Shown: in pieces, positions 1 through 8,023 of the stretch | Layout: every line of letters starts with the position of its first letter | How positions within the stretch are numbered: the stretch's first letter is position 1 | From: Sphingomonas sp. SORGH_AS_0950 | GTDB lineage: Bacteria; Pseudomonadota; Alphaproteobacteria; Sphingomonadales; Sphingomonadaceae | Direction: 5' to 3' | Assembly: GCF_030818415.1 (NCBI RefSeq) | Contig: NZ_JAUTAE010000001.1 | Coordinates: forward strand, 1,676,501 to 1,740,500 | DNA: 64,000 bases | Made by a program: the position numbers and the translations under genes | The notes under the pieces: model-generated | Seen by the model: only the letters and a program-made list of their open reading frames with translations | Database searches by the model: none | What the model was told of the DNA's origin: nothing

Positions 1-2017
1 TCAGGCCGCGTAGCCGGTCGCGGCGCGCGGGGTCGAGGCCATCGGCATTGGCATATTCGTCGAGCAGCGCCTCCAGCCGCCCCAGCCCCGCGCCCGTCTC
101 CGCCTGGACCAGCGCCGGAGGGACATGGCCGAGAGTGACCGCACCCAGCCGCCGCTTGGCCTGCGCCGCCTCGCCCGGATCGTTGACGATGAAGGGATAG
201 AGGACCGGCCAGTCACGGGCCAGCGCCTCGGGCCAGCAGGCATCGGACAGCGCGACCGCCTTACCGGGCAACCACTCCAGCGTGCCATGCGCGCCGACAT
301 GGACCAGCGCGTCGATCGCTTGCGCGCGGAGCCAGAGGTAGAAAGCAACATAGGCGTGACGCGGACAGCGCGACAGGTCGTGATAATCCTCACCCCGCGC
401 GCTCGGTCGGCCGCGTTCGGGCTGGAGCGCGACGATCGCCTTGCCCAGCGTCAGGGCGGGGAAACGGAAGGCATCGCCCTCGACCAACGGGTCCTGCTCG
501 ACCGCGCCCCAGCTTTCGAAAAGATCGGCGCGCAACGCTTCGGGTAATGTGGAAAGTGCGTCGTGATACGCCGCCACCGGCCATGCGATCCGGTTGGCGA
601 GCAACGCGACGGGCAAATCCGACGGGGCTTCCACATCATAACCGGCCTCGCGCAGATCGCCGAGGATCGCCTTCGCCGAGGCGAAACCGTCCAGCCCCAC
701 CGCATGCGCGGCCTGCCAGTCCTTGCCCGGATAGGTGGATAGCAGGATCGCCAGCCGCCGCTCCGCCGCCGGGGTCGTCGCCAGCCTCGCCCAGCCCGCT
801 ACCTTGTCCGCCACGGCGGCGATCCGCGCGGGCTCGGCGCGGTGGAGACGCAGCGCGATGTCGAAATCGGGGTCGCGCTCGCCGGGTTGCTTGAAGCTGA
901 TGACCCCTGCGAACAGCCGTCCGTCGATCTCGGGCAGGACGACGTGCATGGCGAGGTCGGCGGGCGACAGACCCCGTGCCGAACCCACCCAGCCCTCGCG
1001 GTCGCTGGTCGCGAGCGCGATCTGGAACACCGGCACGCCCGCCCCGTCGAGCGGCGTGGTGTCGTCCTCGCCGCGTGCGGAGAAGGCGGTGGCATTGACG
1101 ATCGCGGCGGGGGTAAGCGCCTTCACCCAGCGCGCGATCCACGGGCCTGCGCCCTCGGCCTTCAGCGAGGGGACGAACAGCGCCACAGGGTCGAAGCCGC
1201 GTTCGGTCAGGGCGGCGTGGAGGGCGGCGATGGGTTCGAGGTCGGCGGCGGCGAGATAGGCGCGGTAGAAGACGATCAGGACGCGGGGGCGTGTTGCCCT
1301 AAGCAAAGTTGCGGCGGGGCAGGCTATGCCGTTCGGGGACCAGCCTCCGACCGGAGCCAGTTGCGGAGAGGGCCCTCCCCCATCCCCTCCCGCCTGCGGG
1401 AGGGGCGTGTTTGTGGCTAACGCGTGCCCATATAGCCCCTCTCCCGGCAGGGGGAGGGGTTGGGGAGGGGCAAGGGCCGCGGGCGATGCAGCTTGTGACG
1501 AGGCCCCTTCCTCGTTCCCGGCCAACATTGGCATTCCCGCCGTCAAGGCCAGGGTCGACAGCGCCATCGCCGCTGCCTCCGCCCCACCCGCATCGCACAG
1601 CGCCGTCAGCCGCCGCACCACCGCCTGATCGACGGTGGACGCCGCCATCAACCGCCGGTCCTCGCGCCCGTCCGCCGCCAGCACCGCCAGCGCAATCCCG
1701 CGTTCCCGCGCCAGCCGCTCGACCTCGCGCAGGCCGTATTCCCAATACGCCGCCCCACCGATCAACCGGATCAGGATCGCCTTCGCATGAACCAAGGTCT
1801 GTTCGACATAGGTATCGACCGACAGCGGATGGACCAGCGCCGCCAGATTGGCGAGCCGCAGCGACCAGGGAAATCCCCCTGCCCGCCAGCCCGCCGCAAA
1901 GGCGCTCAGGTCGCTGTCGGAAAAGGACAGCACCACCACGTCACCGGGGCGTTGCCCCAGATCCTGCGGAACCGCCTGTTCCTCCAGCCCATGGCTCTCG
2001 CGAAAGACGAGATGCAC
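1..2017 (-). CDS. cobN: Cobaltochelatase large subunit CobN (5' part; runs off left edge)
   Basis: CobN is the large subunit of the aerobic cobaltochelatase; with CobS and CobT it inserts cobalt into hydrogenobyrinic acid a,c-diamide using ATP. About 672 codons are present and the frame is still open at base 1; the family is usually 1,100-1,300 residues. The motif VGAHGTLEWLPGK at about residues 574-586 identifies it, and the N-terminus (MHLVFRESHGLEE after GTG) also looks typical of the family. The GTG start at 2017 lies 4 bp after the cobW stop, with a purine-rich GAAGGG 8-9 nt upstream, so the two genes are co-transcribed and probably translationally coupled. Odd: residues about 178-219 (bases about 1363-1480) are encoded by a pair of inverted palindromic repeats that are intergenic elsewhere in this window, and the frame stays open through them. 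The homologous position is a linker between the N-terminal domain and the part starting at RPRVLIVFYRAYL. Confidence 0.93.
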   Translation of the reverse strand, partial: MHLVFRESHGLEEQAVPQDLGQRPGDVVVLSFSDSDLSAFAAGWRAGGFPWSLRLANLAALVHPLSVDTYVEQTLVHAKAILIRLIGGAAYWEYGLREVERLARERGIALAVLAADGREDRRLMAASTVDQAVVRRLTALCDAGGAEAAAMALSTLALTAGMPMLAGNEEGASSQAASPAALAPPQPLPLPGEGLYGHALATNTPLPQAGGDGGGPSPQLAPVGGWSPNGIACPAATLLRATRPRVLIVFYRAYLAAADLEPIAALHAALTERGFDPVALFVPSLKAEGAGPWIARWVKALTPAAIVNATAFSARGEDDTTPLDGAGVPVFQIALATSDREGWVGSARGLSPADLAMHVVLPEIDGRLFAGVISFKQPGERDPDFDIALRLHRAEPARIAAVADKVAGWARLATTPAAERRLAILLSTYPGKDWQAAHAVGLDGFASAKAILGDLREAGYDVEAPSDLPVALLANRIAWPVAAYHDALSTLPEALRADLFESWGAVEQDPLVEGDAFRFPALTLGKAIVALQPERGRPSARGEDYHDLSRCPRHAYVAFYLWLRAQAIDALVHVGAHGTLEWLPGKAVALSDACWPEALARDWPVLYPFIVNDPGEAAQAKRRLGAVTLGHVPPALVQAETGAGLGRLEALLDEYANADGLDPARRDRLRGL
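1363..1480. repeat. REP/BIME-like inverted palindromic pair inside cobN
   Basis: Two copies of the same GC-rich palindromic unit lie head to head: one at about 1369-1405 (CCCTCCCGCCTGCGGGAGGG core) and an inverted one at about 1437-1472 (CTCTCCCGGCAGGGGGAGGG core), separated by about 30 bases. The same composite layout occurs between genes at about 50311-50480. Here it is within the open reading frame of cobN and adds about 40 residues rich in Pro and Gly. The sequence shows the similarity directly; that it is a mobile REP-type insertion is inference. Confidence 0.8.
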
Positions 2018-2021
2018 GCGC

Positions 2022-3059
2022 CTAGCCCTTCAGCACGCCCTCGATCGCGGCGCGATCGATCCGGTCATGCTCGGCGATGACGACCAGCCGAGTGCCGCGC
2101 GGCTCGCCCGCGCCCCAGGGGCGGTCGTAGCTGGTGCGCACCCGGCGGCCGACCGCCTGGACCAGCAGCCGCATCGGCTTGCCCGCGACCGCCGCATAAC
2201 CCTTTACGCGCAGGATATCCTGCTGCTCGGCGAGCGTGACGATGCGCGCGGCGATCGCCTCGGGGCTCTCCACCTCGCCCAGCATCACCGAGAGGCTGTC
2301 GAAATCGTCATGCTCGTGATCGTCCGCGCCGTCATGGTGCGAGGGGCGCGCGGCGATGTCGTCCTCGGCGGCAGCTTCCAGGCCCAGCACGATCTCGGCG
2401 GAGACGATGCCGTCGACCGCCTCGACCATGGGCAGCGGGCGCGGGGCCTCGGCGGCGATGATCGCGCGTGCCCTGGCGACGCCCTCCGCCCCCGCCAGAT
2501 CGGCCTTGGTCAAGAGGACGAGGTCGGCGCATGCCAGCTGATCCTCGAATACCTCGGACAACGGGGTTTCATGGTCCAGGCTGGGGTCGGCGGCGCGCTG
2601 CGCCTCCACCGCATCGAGATCGGGGGCGAAGCGGCCCGCCGCGACCGCCTCGGCATCGGCCAGTGCGACCACGCCGTCGACGGTGATACGCGAGCGGATC
2701 GCGGGCCAGTCGAATGCCTTCAACAGCGGCTTGGGCAGCGCCAGACCGGAGGTCTCAATCAGGATGTGATCAGGGCGCGGCTCCATCGCCAGCAGCTTTT
2801 CGACCGTCGGGATGAAGTCGTCGGCGACGGTGCAGCAGATGCAGCCATTGGCCAGCTCGACGATATTCTCCGCCGGGCAGTCGGGGATGGCGCAGCTTTG
2901 CAGGATGTCGCCATCGACGCCCAAAGTGCCGAATTCGTTGACGACGACCGCCAGGCGGCGACCGCCCGCATGGCGGATCAGATGGCTGATGAGCGTGGTC
3001 TTGCCGGCGCCCAGAAAGCCAGTGACGATGGTGACGGGGACCTTGCTGAGGTCACGCAT
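2022..3059 (-). CDS. cobW: CobW-type GTPase / metallochaperone
   Basis: CobW is a COG0523-family GTPase associated with aerobic cobalamin synthesis, thought to deliver cobalt to the CobNST chelatase. The 345-residue protein has a Walker A motif GFLGAGKTT at residues 14-22, the GCICC metal-binding motif at about residue 73, a TKAD guanine-specificity motif, and a His/Asp-rich loop (HHDGADDHEHDD) before the C-terminal CobW_C domain. An upstream in-frame start exists at 3251, but ATG 3059 begins exactly at the conserved N-terminus (MRDLSKVPVTIVTGF), and the longer form would run into the riboswitch. It is the first gene of a cobW-cobN operon, preceded by a cobalamin riboswitch on the same strand. 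Regulation is therefore probably repression by adenosylcobalamin. Confidence 0.95.
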   Translation of the reverse strand: MRDLSKVPVTIVTGFLGAGKTTLISHLIRHAGGRRLAVVVNEFGTLGVDGDILQSCAIPDCPAENIVELANGCICCTVADDFIPTVEKLLAMEPRPDHILIETSGLALPKPLLKAFDWPAIRSRITVDGVVALADAEAVAAGRFAPDLDAVEAQRAADPSLDHETPLSEVFEDQLACADLVLLTKADLAGAEGVARARAIIAAEAPRPLPMVEAVDGIVSAEIVLGLEAAAEDDIAARPSHHDGADDHEHDDFDSLSVMLGEVESPEAIAARIVTLAEQQDILRVKGYAAVAGKPMRLLVQAVGRRVRTSYDRPWGAGEPRGTRLVVIAEHDRIDRAAIEGVLKG

Positions 3060-3237
3060 GCTATTTCTCCGACGCGCCGGACGAGCGAGCGCGGACACGG
3101 GACCGATCGCCGGAGCGGTGACGGACGGGCGCAGTCGAATGCGTCCGCCCCGCGTGTCGGCGACCGATGCGACCCCGGCCGCATGGCTTCGTCGCTCCCC
3201 GACGGAGAACCGTGCCCCGACCACCCCCTGGGTCCAG

Positions 3238-3430
3238 GCAAGAGCGACCATGACGCCGGCAGGTCTCCTGGCTCGCGGGTCAAAGCGAAGGGATGCGCCT
3301 TCCCGGATCGCTCCAGTGGCCGTGCCTCCGATGGGGCACCAGCATCGCTCGCTCGCCGCTTACAGTTGCAGGGACAGCCGGGGATTTGCACCCCATTCCC
3401 GTTTCAAAGCCCCAAGGGGCACCGGCGCGA
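3238..3430 (-). ncRNA. Cobalamin riboswitch upstream of cobW-cobN
   Basis: Read on the minus strand, the sequence has the cobalamin aptamer landmarks in order: GGGGTGCAAATCCCC near the 5' end, CTGTCCCTGCAACTGTAAGCG, the GCCACTGG core, GGGAAGGC, and the B12 box AGCCAGGAGACCTGCC at about 3251-3266. It ends about 180 nt before the cobW ATG. The aptamer fold is established knowledge for this motif set; the exact ends and the expression platform are not resolved by eye. Confidence 0.92.
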
Positions 3431-3463
3431 TCTTCGGGGCGTTTCGGCCCCGATGTGCGGCAT

Positions 3464-4534
3464 TTATCCCGCCGCGCCGGGCTTGGCAATTCGCGCCTCC
3501 ATCGCGGCGAACCCGCGCCAGCGATAGAGGAGGAAACTCGCCCCCCAGCAGATCACGAACAGCCCGACGATGGCGAAGCCCAGCACGTTGAAATGCTCCG
3601 ACAGCGCCCCCGCATAGCGGAACGGCCCCGCCGTCCAGCCGAACCGCTCGGCGAGCAGCGCGGTCGCCTGGATGCCGCCGATCACCAGCGCGACCAGCGC
3701 CGAAACCAGGGTGATCGTCATGTTGTAATAGAGCTTGCGAAGCGGATGGACGAACGCCCATTCATACGCGCCCAGCATCACCAGCCCGTCGGCGGTGTCG
3801 ATCAGCGCCATGCCCACCGCGAACAGCACGGGGAAGACCAGGATCGTCGCCAGCGACACGCCGTCCGCCGCATGCGCGCCCGACAGGCCGAGAATGGCGA
3901 CCTCGGTCGCAGTGTCGAAACCCAGCCCGAACAGGAAACCCAGCGGCGCCATGTGCCAGCTCCGCCGGATCAGCCGGAACAGCGGACGGAAGAGGCGCGA
4001 CAACGGCCCCTGCCCCGAAAACATCATCGCGGCATCCGCCTCCGCCATCGGCTCGCCGCGCGCGACCCGGCGGAACCGGGTCCAGACATCGCGCAGGATG
4101 ATGAGGTTCATGATCGCGATGGCGAACAGGAAACTCGCCGAGACGATGGTGGCGATGGTCCCGCCGCTCTGCCCGAACGCCTCGAAGTCGGACAGGGTGC
4201 TGGCGGCGAGCGCGATCGTGGTCGCCGCGATCAGGACGATGGCGGAATGGCCGATCGCGAACCACAGCCCGACCGCGATCGGGCGCTGGCCGTCCTGCAT
4301 CAGCTTGCGGGTGACATTGTCGATCGCGGCGATGTGGTCGGCATCGACCGCATGGCGCAGCCCCAGGCTATAGGCGAGCAGCGCGGTGCCGAGCATCAGG
4401 CTGTTGCTCGCGAAGACGCTCAGCGCCCAGCCCCAGACGGCGATATTGACGAAGACCAGCGCGCCCATCAGCAGCGCGACCCGCTTCTTCAGCGGCAACC
4501 GGGCGCGCGGCGCTCCGGCATGATGGTAGGACAT
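3464..4534 (-). CDS. NiCoT-family cobalt/nickel permease (HoxN/NixA type)
   Basis: A 356-residue polytopic membrane protein of the HoxN/HupN/NixA nickel-cobalt transporter family. The signature RHAVDADHI spans residues 60-68 (metal-binding His/Asp), followed by the family segments FGLGFDTATE and GMALIDTADG and about eight hydrophobic helices. Family members import Ni2+ and/or Co2+ at high affinity. The gene follows its own cobalamin riboswitch and lies beside the riboswitch-controlled cobW-cobN, so cobalt is the likely physiological substrate. It ends just upstream of the cobW riboswitch, giving two consecutive B12-controlled units on the same strand. Substrate choice is inferred from context; sequence alone does not separate Ni from Co. 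Confidence 0.93.
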   Translation of the reverse strand: MSYHHAGAPRARLPLKKRVALLMGALVFVNIAVWGWALSVFASNSLMLGTALLAYSLGLRHAVDADHIAAIDNVTRKLMQDGQRPIAVGLWFAIGHSAIVLIAATTIALAASTLSDFEAFGQSGGTIATIVSASFLFAIAIMNLIILRDVWTRFRRVARGEPMAEADAAMMFSGQGPLSRLFRPLFRLIRRSWHMAPLGFLFGLGFDTATEVAILGLSGAHAADGVSLATILVFPVLFAVGMALIDTADGLVMLGAYEWAFVHPLRKLYYNMTITLVSALVALVIGGIQATALLAERFGWTAGPFRYAGALSEHFNVLGFAIVGLFVICWGASFLLYRWRGFAAMEARIAKPGAAG

Positions 4535-4694
4535 GGGTGATAACCCCCGGCGTCATTGCGACAAGGGCCGAACTCCGCTGTCGCGGTCGCCATCCCACCC
4601 CACGGACGCACGCCGGGCGGGATGGCCGATTCGTCTCGGCCGATGGGCGTCGCTCGTATGATACAATATATCCAGCCGGTGACCATCCCCTGGA

Positions 4695-4890
4695 TCGCGG
4701 CAAGAGCGACTCGCACCGGCAGGTCTCCTGGCTTGCGGGTCGAAGCGCACGCGACACGGCCTTCCCGGATGGCTCCAGTGGCTGTCCCCTGTCGCAGGGA
4801 CCGGCGTCGCTCGCTCACCGCTTACAGTTGCAGGGACAGCTGGGGATCTTCACCCCATTCCCGTTTCAAGCCCCGAGGGGCACCGGCGCG
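4695..4890 (-). ncRNA. Cobalamin riboswitch upstream of the NiCoT permease
   Basis: A second copy of the aptamer on the minus strand: GGGGTGAAGATCCCC, CTGTCCCTGCAACTGTAAGCG, AGCCACTGGAGCC, GGGAAGGCC, then the B12 box AGCCAGGAGACCTGCC at about 4719-4734. Much of it is identical to the copy upstream of cobW. About 160 nt of leader separates it from the permease start at 4534. The rest of the 4535-5002 gene-free stretch holds no other feature I can name. Confidence 0.92.
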
Positions 4891-5002
4891 ATTGACCGGC
4901 GGTCGGGCTGAAAGCCGTTGCCGGTCGGCATGGGGATAGTCTGCGGCGGATGGAGGCGCAAACCGCTTTATCGGGCCGGACGCGCGGCTTAATCCGGATC
5001 AC

Positions 5003-5578
5003 ATGGTGGATGTGAAACGATGGCGCCGCTGGGCGCCGGCGGCGGCGTGCCTGGTCGCGGCCTGTTCGGGCGGGAATTACCGGCCGGTCAGCGATTATCC
5101 GGTGCGGATCGGCAAGCCCTATACGGTGCGCGGCGTCACCTATGTGCCCGCCGAGGACGCGACCTATGACATGCTGGGCTATGCCAGCTGGTATGGCAGC
5201 GAATCGGGCAAGCGCACCGCGAATGGCGAGCGTTTCCGCCCCGGCTGGGCGACGGCGGCGCATACCACCCTGCCCCTGCCCAGCTATGTCGAGGTGACGG
5301 CGCTGGACACGGGGCGGCGGATCATCGTGCGGGTCAATGATCGCGGGCCGTTCGCGGGATCGTCGCGGATCATCGACCTGTCGCGCGGCGCCGCCGAACA
5401 GCTCGGCCTGCGCACGGTCGGCAAGGCGGCGGTACGGGTGCGGCGGGTGGAGCCGGACGAGAGGGACCGCGAACGCCTGCGCCACGGCAAGGCGGCGCGG
5501 CCCTTGCCGCCGGTATCGGATGCGGTGCGGGCGAACCTGCTGTCGCAGATCGCGGCGGCGGGCATGACGGTGCGATAA
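5003..5578 (+). CDS. rlpA: RlpA-like septal ring lipoprotein (lytic transglycosylase)
   Basis: A 191-residue lipoprotein of the RlpA family. The N-terminal signal ends in a lipobox with Cys21 (VAACSGG). The double-psi beta-barrel domain carries the family landmarks [18 protein letters not shown] and [13 protein letters not shown], including the conserved Asp of the active site. RlpA cleaves peptidoglycan strands lacking stem peptides and acts at the septum in several Gram-negatives. There is no SPOR domain at the C-terminus, so this is the short form. The start ATG 5003 is the first one giving the lipoprotein signal. It stands alone, followed by palindromic repeats. Confidence 0.9.
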   Translation: MVDVKRWRRWAPAAACLVAACSGGNYRPVSDYPVRIGKPYTVRGVTYVPAEDATYDMLGYASWYGSESGKRTANGERFRPGWATAAHTTLPLPSYVEVTALDTGRRIIVRVNDRGPFAGSSRIIDLSRGAAEQLGLRTVGKAAVRVRRVEPDERDRERLRHGKAARPLPPVSDAVRANLLSQIAAAGMTVR

Positions 5579-5583
5579 CGCAT

Positions 5584-5706
5584 TCCTCCCCAAGCTCGCT
5601 TGGGGAGGGGAACCGCTCGCTTGGGGAGGGGTGGAGGGGCCGGAGGGGCTTGCCCCACCACCACCGCTTCGCGGCGGTCCCCCTCCCCATCTGCGATGGG
5701 GAGGAA
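5584..5706. repeat. Cluster of GC-rich REP-like palindromes
   Basis: Several short palindromes occur in tandem: TCCCCAAGCTCGCTTGGGGA, a second CGCTTGGGGAGGGG half, ACCGCTTCGCGGCGGT, and CCTCCCCATCTGCGATGGGGAGG. They fill the space between rlpA and the tRNA-Pro terminator. They share the CCTCCCC...GGGGAGG core with the elements at 14266-14385 and 50311-50480. Confidence 0.75.
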
Positions 5707-5723
5707 TTAAGGGGTCCAGAAAC

Positions 5724-5750
5724 GAAAAAAGCGGGCTTTCGCCCGCTTCG
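5724..5750 (-). terminator. Rho-independent terminator of tRNA-Pro
   Basis: On the minus strand GCGGGC-GAAA-GCCCGC is followed by a run of six T. It lies about 30 nt downstream of the tRNA-Pro 3' end. Confidence 0.85.
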
Positions 5751-5778
5751 TCGTCGTCCACCGATGTCAGTAGAAGAT

Positions 5779-5855
5779 TGGTCGGGGCGACAGGATTCGA
5801 ACCTGCGACCCCCACACCCCCAGTGTGATGCGCTACCAGGCTGCGCTACGCCCCG
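5779..5855 (-). tRNA. tRNA-Pro (anticodon GGG)
   Basis: A 77-nt cloverleaf on the minus strand. Acceptor arms CGGGGCG/CGCCCCG pair fully, the D stem is GCGC/GCGC, the anticodon stem TCACA/TGTGG encloses the loop CTGGGGG (anticodon GGG, Pro), and the T arm contains GGTTCGAATCC. The 3' CCA is encoded. It is followed by a strong terminator. Confidence 0.97.
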
Positions 5856-6047
5856 ACCGAGCGGCGGCCTCTAGGCGGGTTTTCCGAAGGATGCAAGCCT
5901 TGATGTGAAGATAGTGCGCACCCCACATCCGGCGCTCCATTGCGCCTGTTCGCCTGCGATGGTAGCGGGCAGGCTATCCGACATGGGGGCTGGTCGATCG
6001 TTCGCGGTCGGCGGGTGCCCGTGCCCATTCAGCATAGACGGGTCCGA

Positions 6048-6398
6048 ATGTTCATTCCCTTCACCGCCCCAGTCGCCGCGATGGCTGCCGCCACCGGGGC
6101 CACCGCATCGAGCGGCGCCGCCTCGTTCCTCAGCCTGGCGCCGCTGCTCCTCGTCTTCGTGGTCTTCTATTTCCTGATGATCCGCCCGCAACAGCGCCGC
6201 ATGAAGACGCTGCAAGCCTCGATCGAGGGGGTCAAGAAGGGCGATCAGGTCACCACGGCGGGCGGCATCGTCGGCAAGGTGACCCGCGTCGAGGACCAGC
6301 TGGTCGAGGTCGAGATCGCGCCGAACGTCCGCGTCCGGGTGGTCAAAGCGACGTTGACCGACGTGGTCAATCCGAACGCCAAGCCCGCGAACGACTGA
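6048..6398 (+). CDS. yajC: Preprotein translocase subunit YajC
   Basis: YajC is a small inner-membrane protein of the SecDF-YajC accessory complex that supports SecYEG-mediated export. The 116-residue protein has one transmembrane helix (about residues 29-46, SLAPLLLVFVVFYFLMI) followed by the family signature IRPQQRRMK and a soluble beta domain containing GDQVTTAGGIVGKV. ATG 6048 fits the family N-terminus; a longer frame from 5940 adds nonconserved residues. It is immediately upstream of secD (4-nt gap) in a yajC-secD-secF operon. Confidence 0.96.
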   Translation: MFIPFTAPVAAMAAATGATASSGAASFLSLAPLLLVFVVFYFLMIRPQQRRMKTLQASIEGVKKGDQVTTAGGIVGKVTRVEDQLVEVEIAPNVRVRVVKATLTDVVNPNAKPAND

Positions 6399-6402
6399 CC
6401 CG

Positions 6403-8007
6403 ATGCTCGATTTCCCCCGCTGGAAGGTCGCTTCCATCGTCGCGCTGCTGGCGGCCCTGTGCCTGCTGGCGATCCCGAGCTTTCTGCCCGAGAGCGTCAC
6501 CAACACCTGGGGTTCGATTCCGCACCCGCGTGTGAACAAGGGCCTCGATCTGGCGGGCGGCAGCTATCTGCTGCTGGAGGCGGACACCGCCGACCTCGCC
6601 AATTCGCGGCTGGAGACGATGCGCGACCAAGTGGCGGCGGAGATGCGGCGAGGCAATCCGCGCATCGAGATCGGCGACATCTCGGTCCGCGGCGGACAGC
6701 TCAGCTTCATGCTGCGCGATCCGACCCAGGTCGATGCGGCGCGTGAGCGGCTGCTGTCGATCACCGGCGGCGGGGCGGGCATGACCGGCCAGCGCGAATG
6801 GGACATCCAGGTCGTCGACACCTCGCGCTTCGTGCTGAAGCCGACCCAGGCGGGCCTGACCCAGGCGGTCGACACCGCGATGAAGACCGCGACCGAGGTC
6901 GTACGTCGCCGCATCGACGCGCTGGGCACCAAGGAGCCGACGATCCTTCAGCAGGGCAGCAACCGCATCGTGGTGCAGGTGCCGGGTCTTCAGGATCCGC
7001 AACAGCTGAAGGACCTGATCGGCAAGACCGCCAAGCTGGAGTTCAAGCTGGTCGACACGACCGCCAACCCGGCCGAGGTGGTCAAGGGCAACGCCCCCGC
7101 CGGCAGCCAGGTCCTGCCCTATCCCGGCAACCCGCTGGGCGCGCCGGTGATCGCGGTCAAGCGGCCGGTCATCATCTCGGGCGACCAGCTGATCGACGCG
7201 CAGCAGACCTTCGACCAGCAGACCAATGCGCCGCAGGTGGCGATCACCTTCGACGCGCAGGGCGGTCGCAAGTTCGCGCGGATCACGCAGGAAAATACCG
7301 GCAAGCCGTTCGCTATCATCCTCGATGGCCAGGTGCTGTCGGCTCCCAATATCAACGAACCGATCCTGGGCGGTCGTGCCCAGATCATGGGCAACTTCAC
7401 CGTCGACACCGCCAACCAGCTCGCGATCTCGCTGCGTTCGGGCAAGCTGCCGATCGACCTGAAGGTCGTCGAGGAACGCACCGTCGGCCCCGACCTGGGC
7501 GCCGATTCGATCCGCGCCGGTATCCTGGCCTCGGCGATCGCGGCGGTCGCCGTCATCGTCTTCATGACCGTCACCTATGGTCGGTTCGGCATCTATGCGA
7601 ACATCGCGGTCGTCATCAACGTGCTGGTCATCCTGGCGGTCATGGCGATGCTGAACGCGACGCTGACCCTGCCGGGTATCGCGGGCTTCATCCTGACCAT
7701 CGGCACCGCGGTCGACGCCAACGTGCTGATCAACGAGCGTATCCGCGAGGAACGCAGGCGCGGGCGAAGCGTCATCCAGTCGGTCGAGCTGGGCTATAAG
7801 GAAGCCAGCCGCACCATCTTCGAGGCGAACGTGACCCACGCCATTTCGGGCGTCATCATGCTCGTGCTGGGCTCGGGCCCGGTCAAGGGCTTCGCGGTCG
7901 TGCTGCTGATCGGCATCGTGACCAGCGTGTTCACCGCCGTTACCTTCACGCGGATGCTCGTGGCGCTGTGGTTGCGCCGCGAAAAGCCCAAGACCATCAA
8001 TATTTGA
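6403..8007 (+). CDS. secD: Protein translocase subunit SecD
   Basis: SecD (534 residues) works with SecF to pull exported proteins out of SecYEG using the proton gradient. Visible features are an N-terminal membrane helix (residues 8-27), the D1 motif NKGLDLAGG (residues 45-53), a large periplasmic head, and a C-terminal membrane half from about residue 365 with the family signature GTAVDANVLINERIREE. Length and motif order are normal. It follows yajC by 4 nt and precedes secF by 16 nt with a GGCAGGAG ribosome-binding site in the gap. Confidence 0.97.
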   Translation: MLDFPRWKVASIVALLAALCLLAIPSFLPESVTNTWGSIPHPRVNKGLDLAGGSYLLLEADTADLANSRLETMRDQVAAEMRRGNPRIEIGDISVRGGQLSFMLRDPTQVDAARERLLSITGGGAGMTGQREWDIQVVDTSRFVLKPTQAGLTQAVDTAMKTATEVVRRRIDALGTKEPTILQQGSNRIVVQVPGLQDPQQLKDLIGKTAKLEFKLVDTTANPAEVVKGNAPAGSQVLPYPGNPLGAPVIAVKRPVIISGDQLIDAQQTFDQQTNAPQVAITFDAQGGRKFARITQENTGKPFAIILDGQVLSAPNINEPILGGRAQIMGNFTVDTANQLAISLRSGKLPIDLKVVEERTVGPDLGADSIRAGILASAIAAVAVIVFMTVTYGRFGIYANIAVVINVLVILAVMAMLNATLTLPGIAGFILTIGTAVDANVLINERIREERRRGRSVIQSVELGYKEASRTIFEANVTHAISGVIMLVLGSGPVKGFAVVLLIGIVTSVFTAVTFTRMLVALWLRREKPKTINI

Positions 8008-8023
8008 GGCAGGAGAACAGATC

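Noticed and set aside
1848..3527. A long plus-strand frame (559 codons) antisense to cobW
   Set aside because: It is the usual GC-rich shadow of the true gene; the minus-strand frame has clear Walker A and CICC motifs.
5584..5706. Possible CRISPR array
   Set aside because: The repeats are short nested palindromes with no regular spacer length, and no cas genes are in the window.
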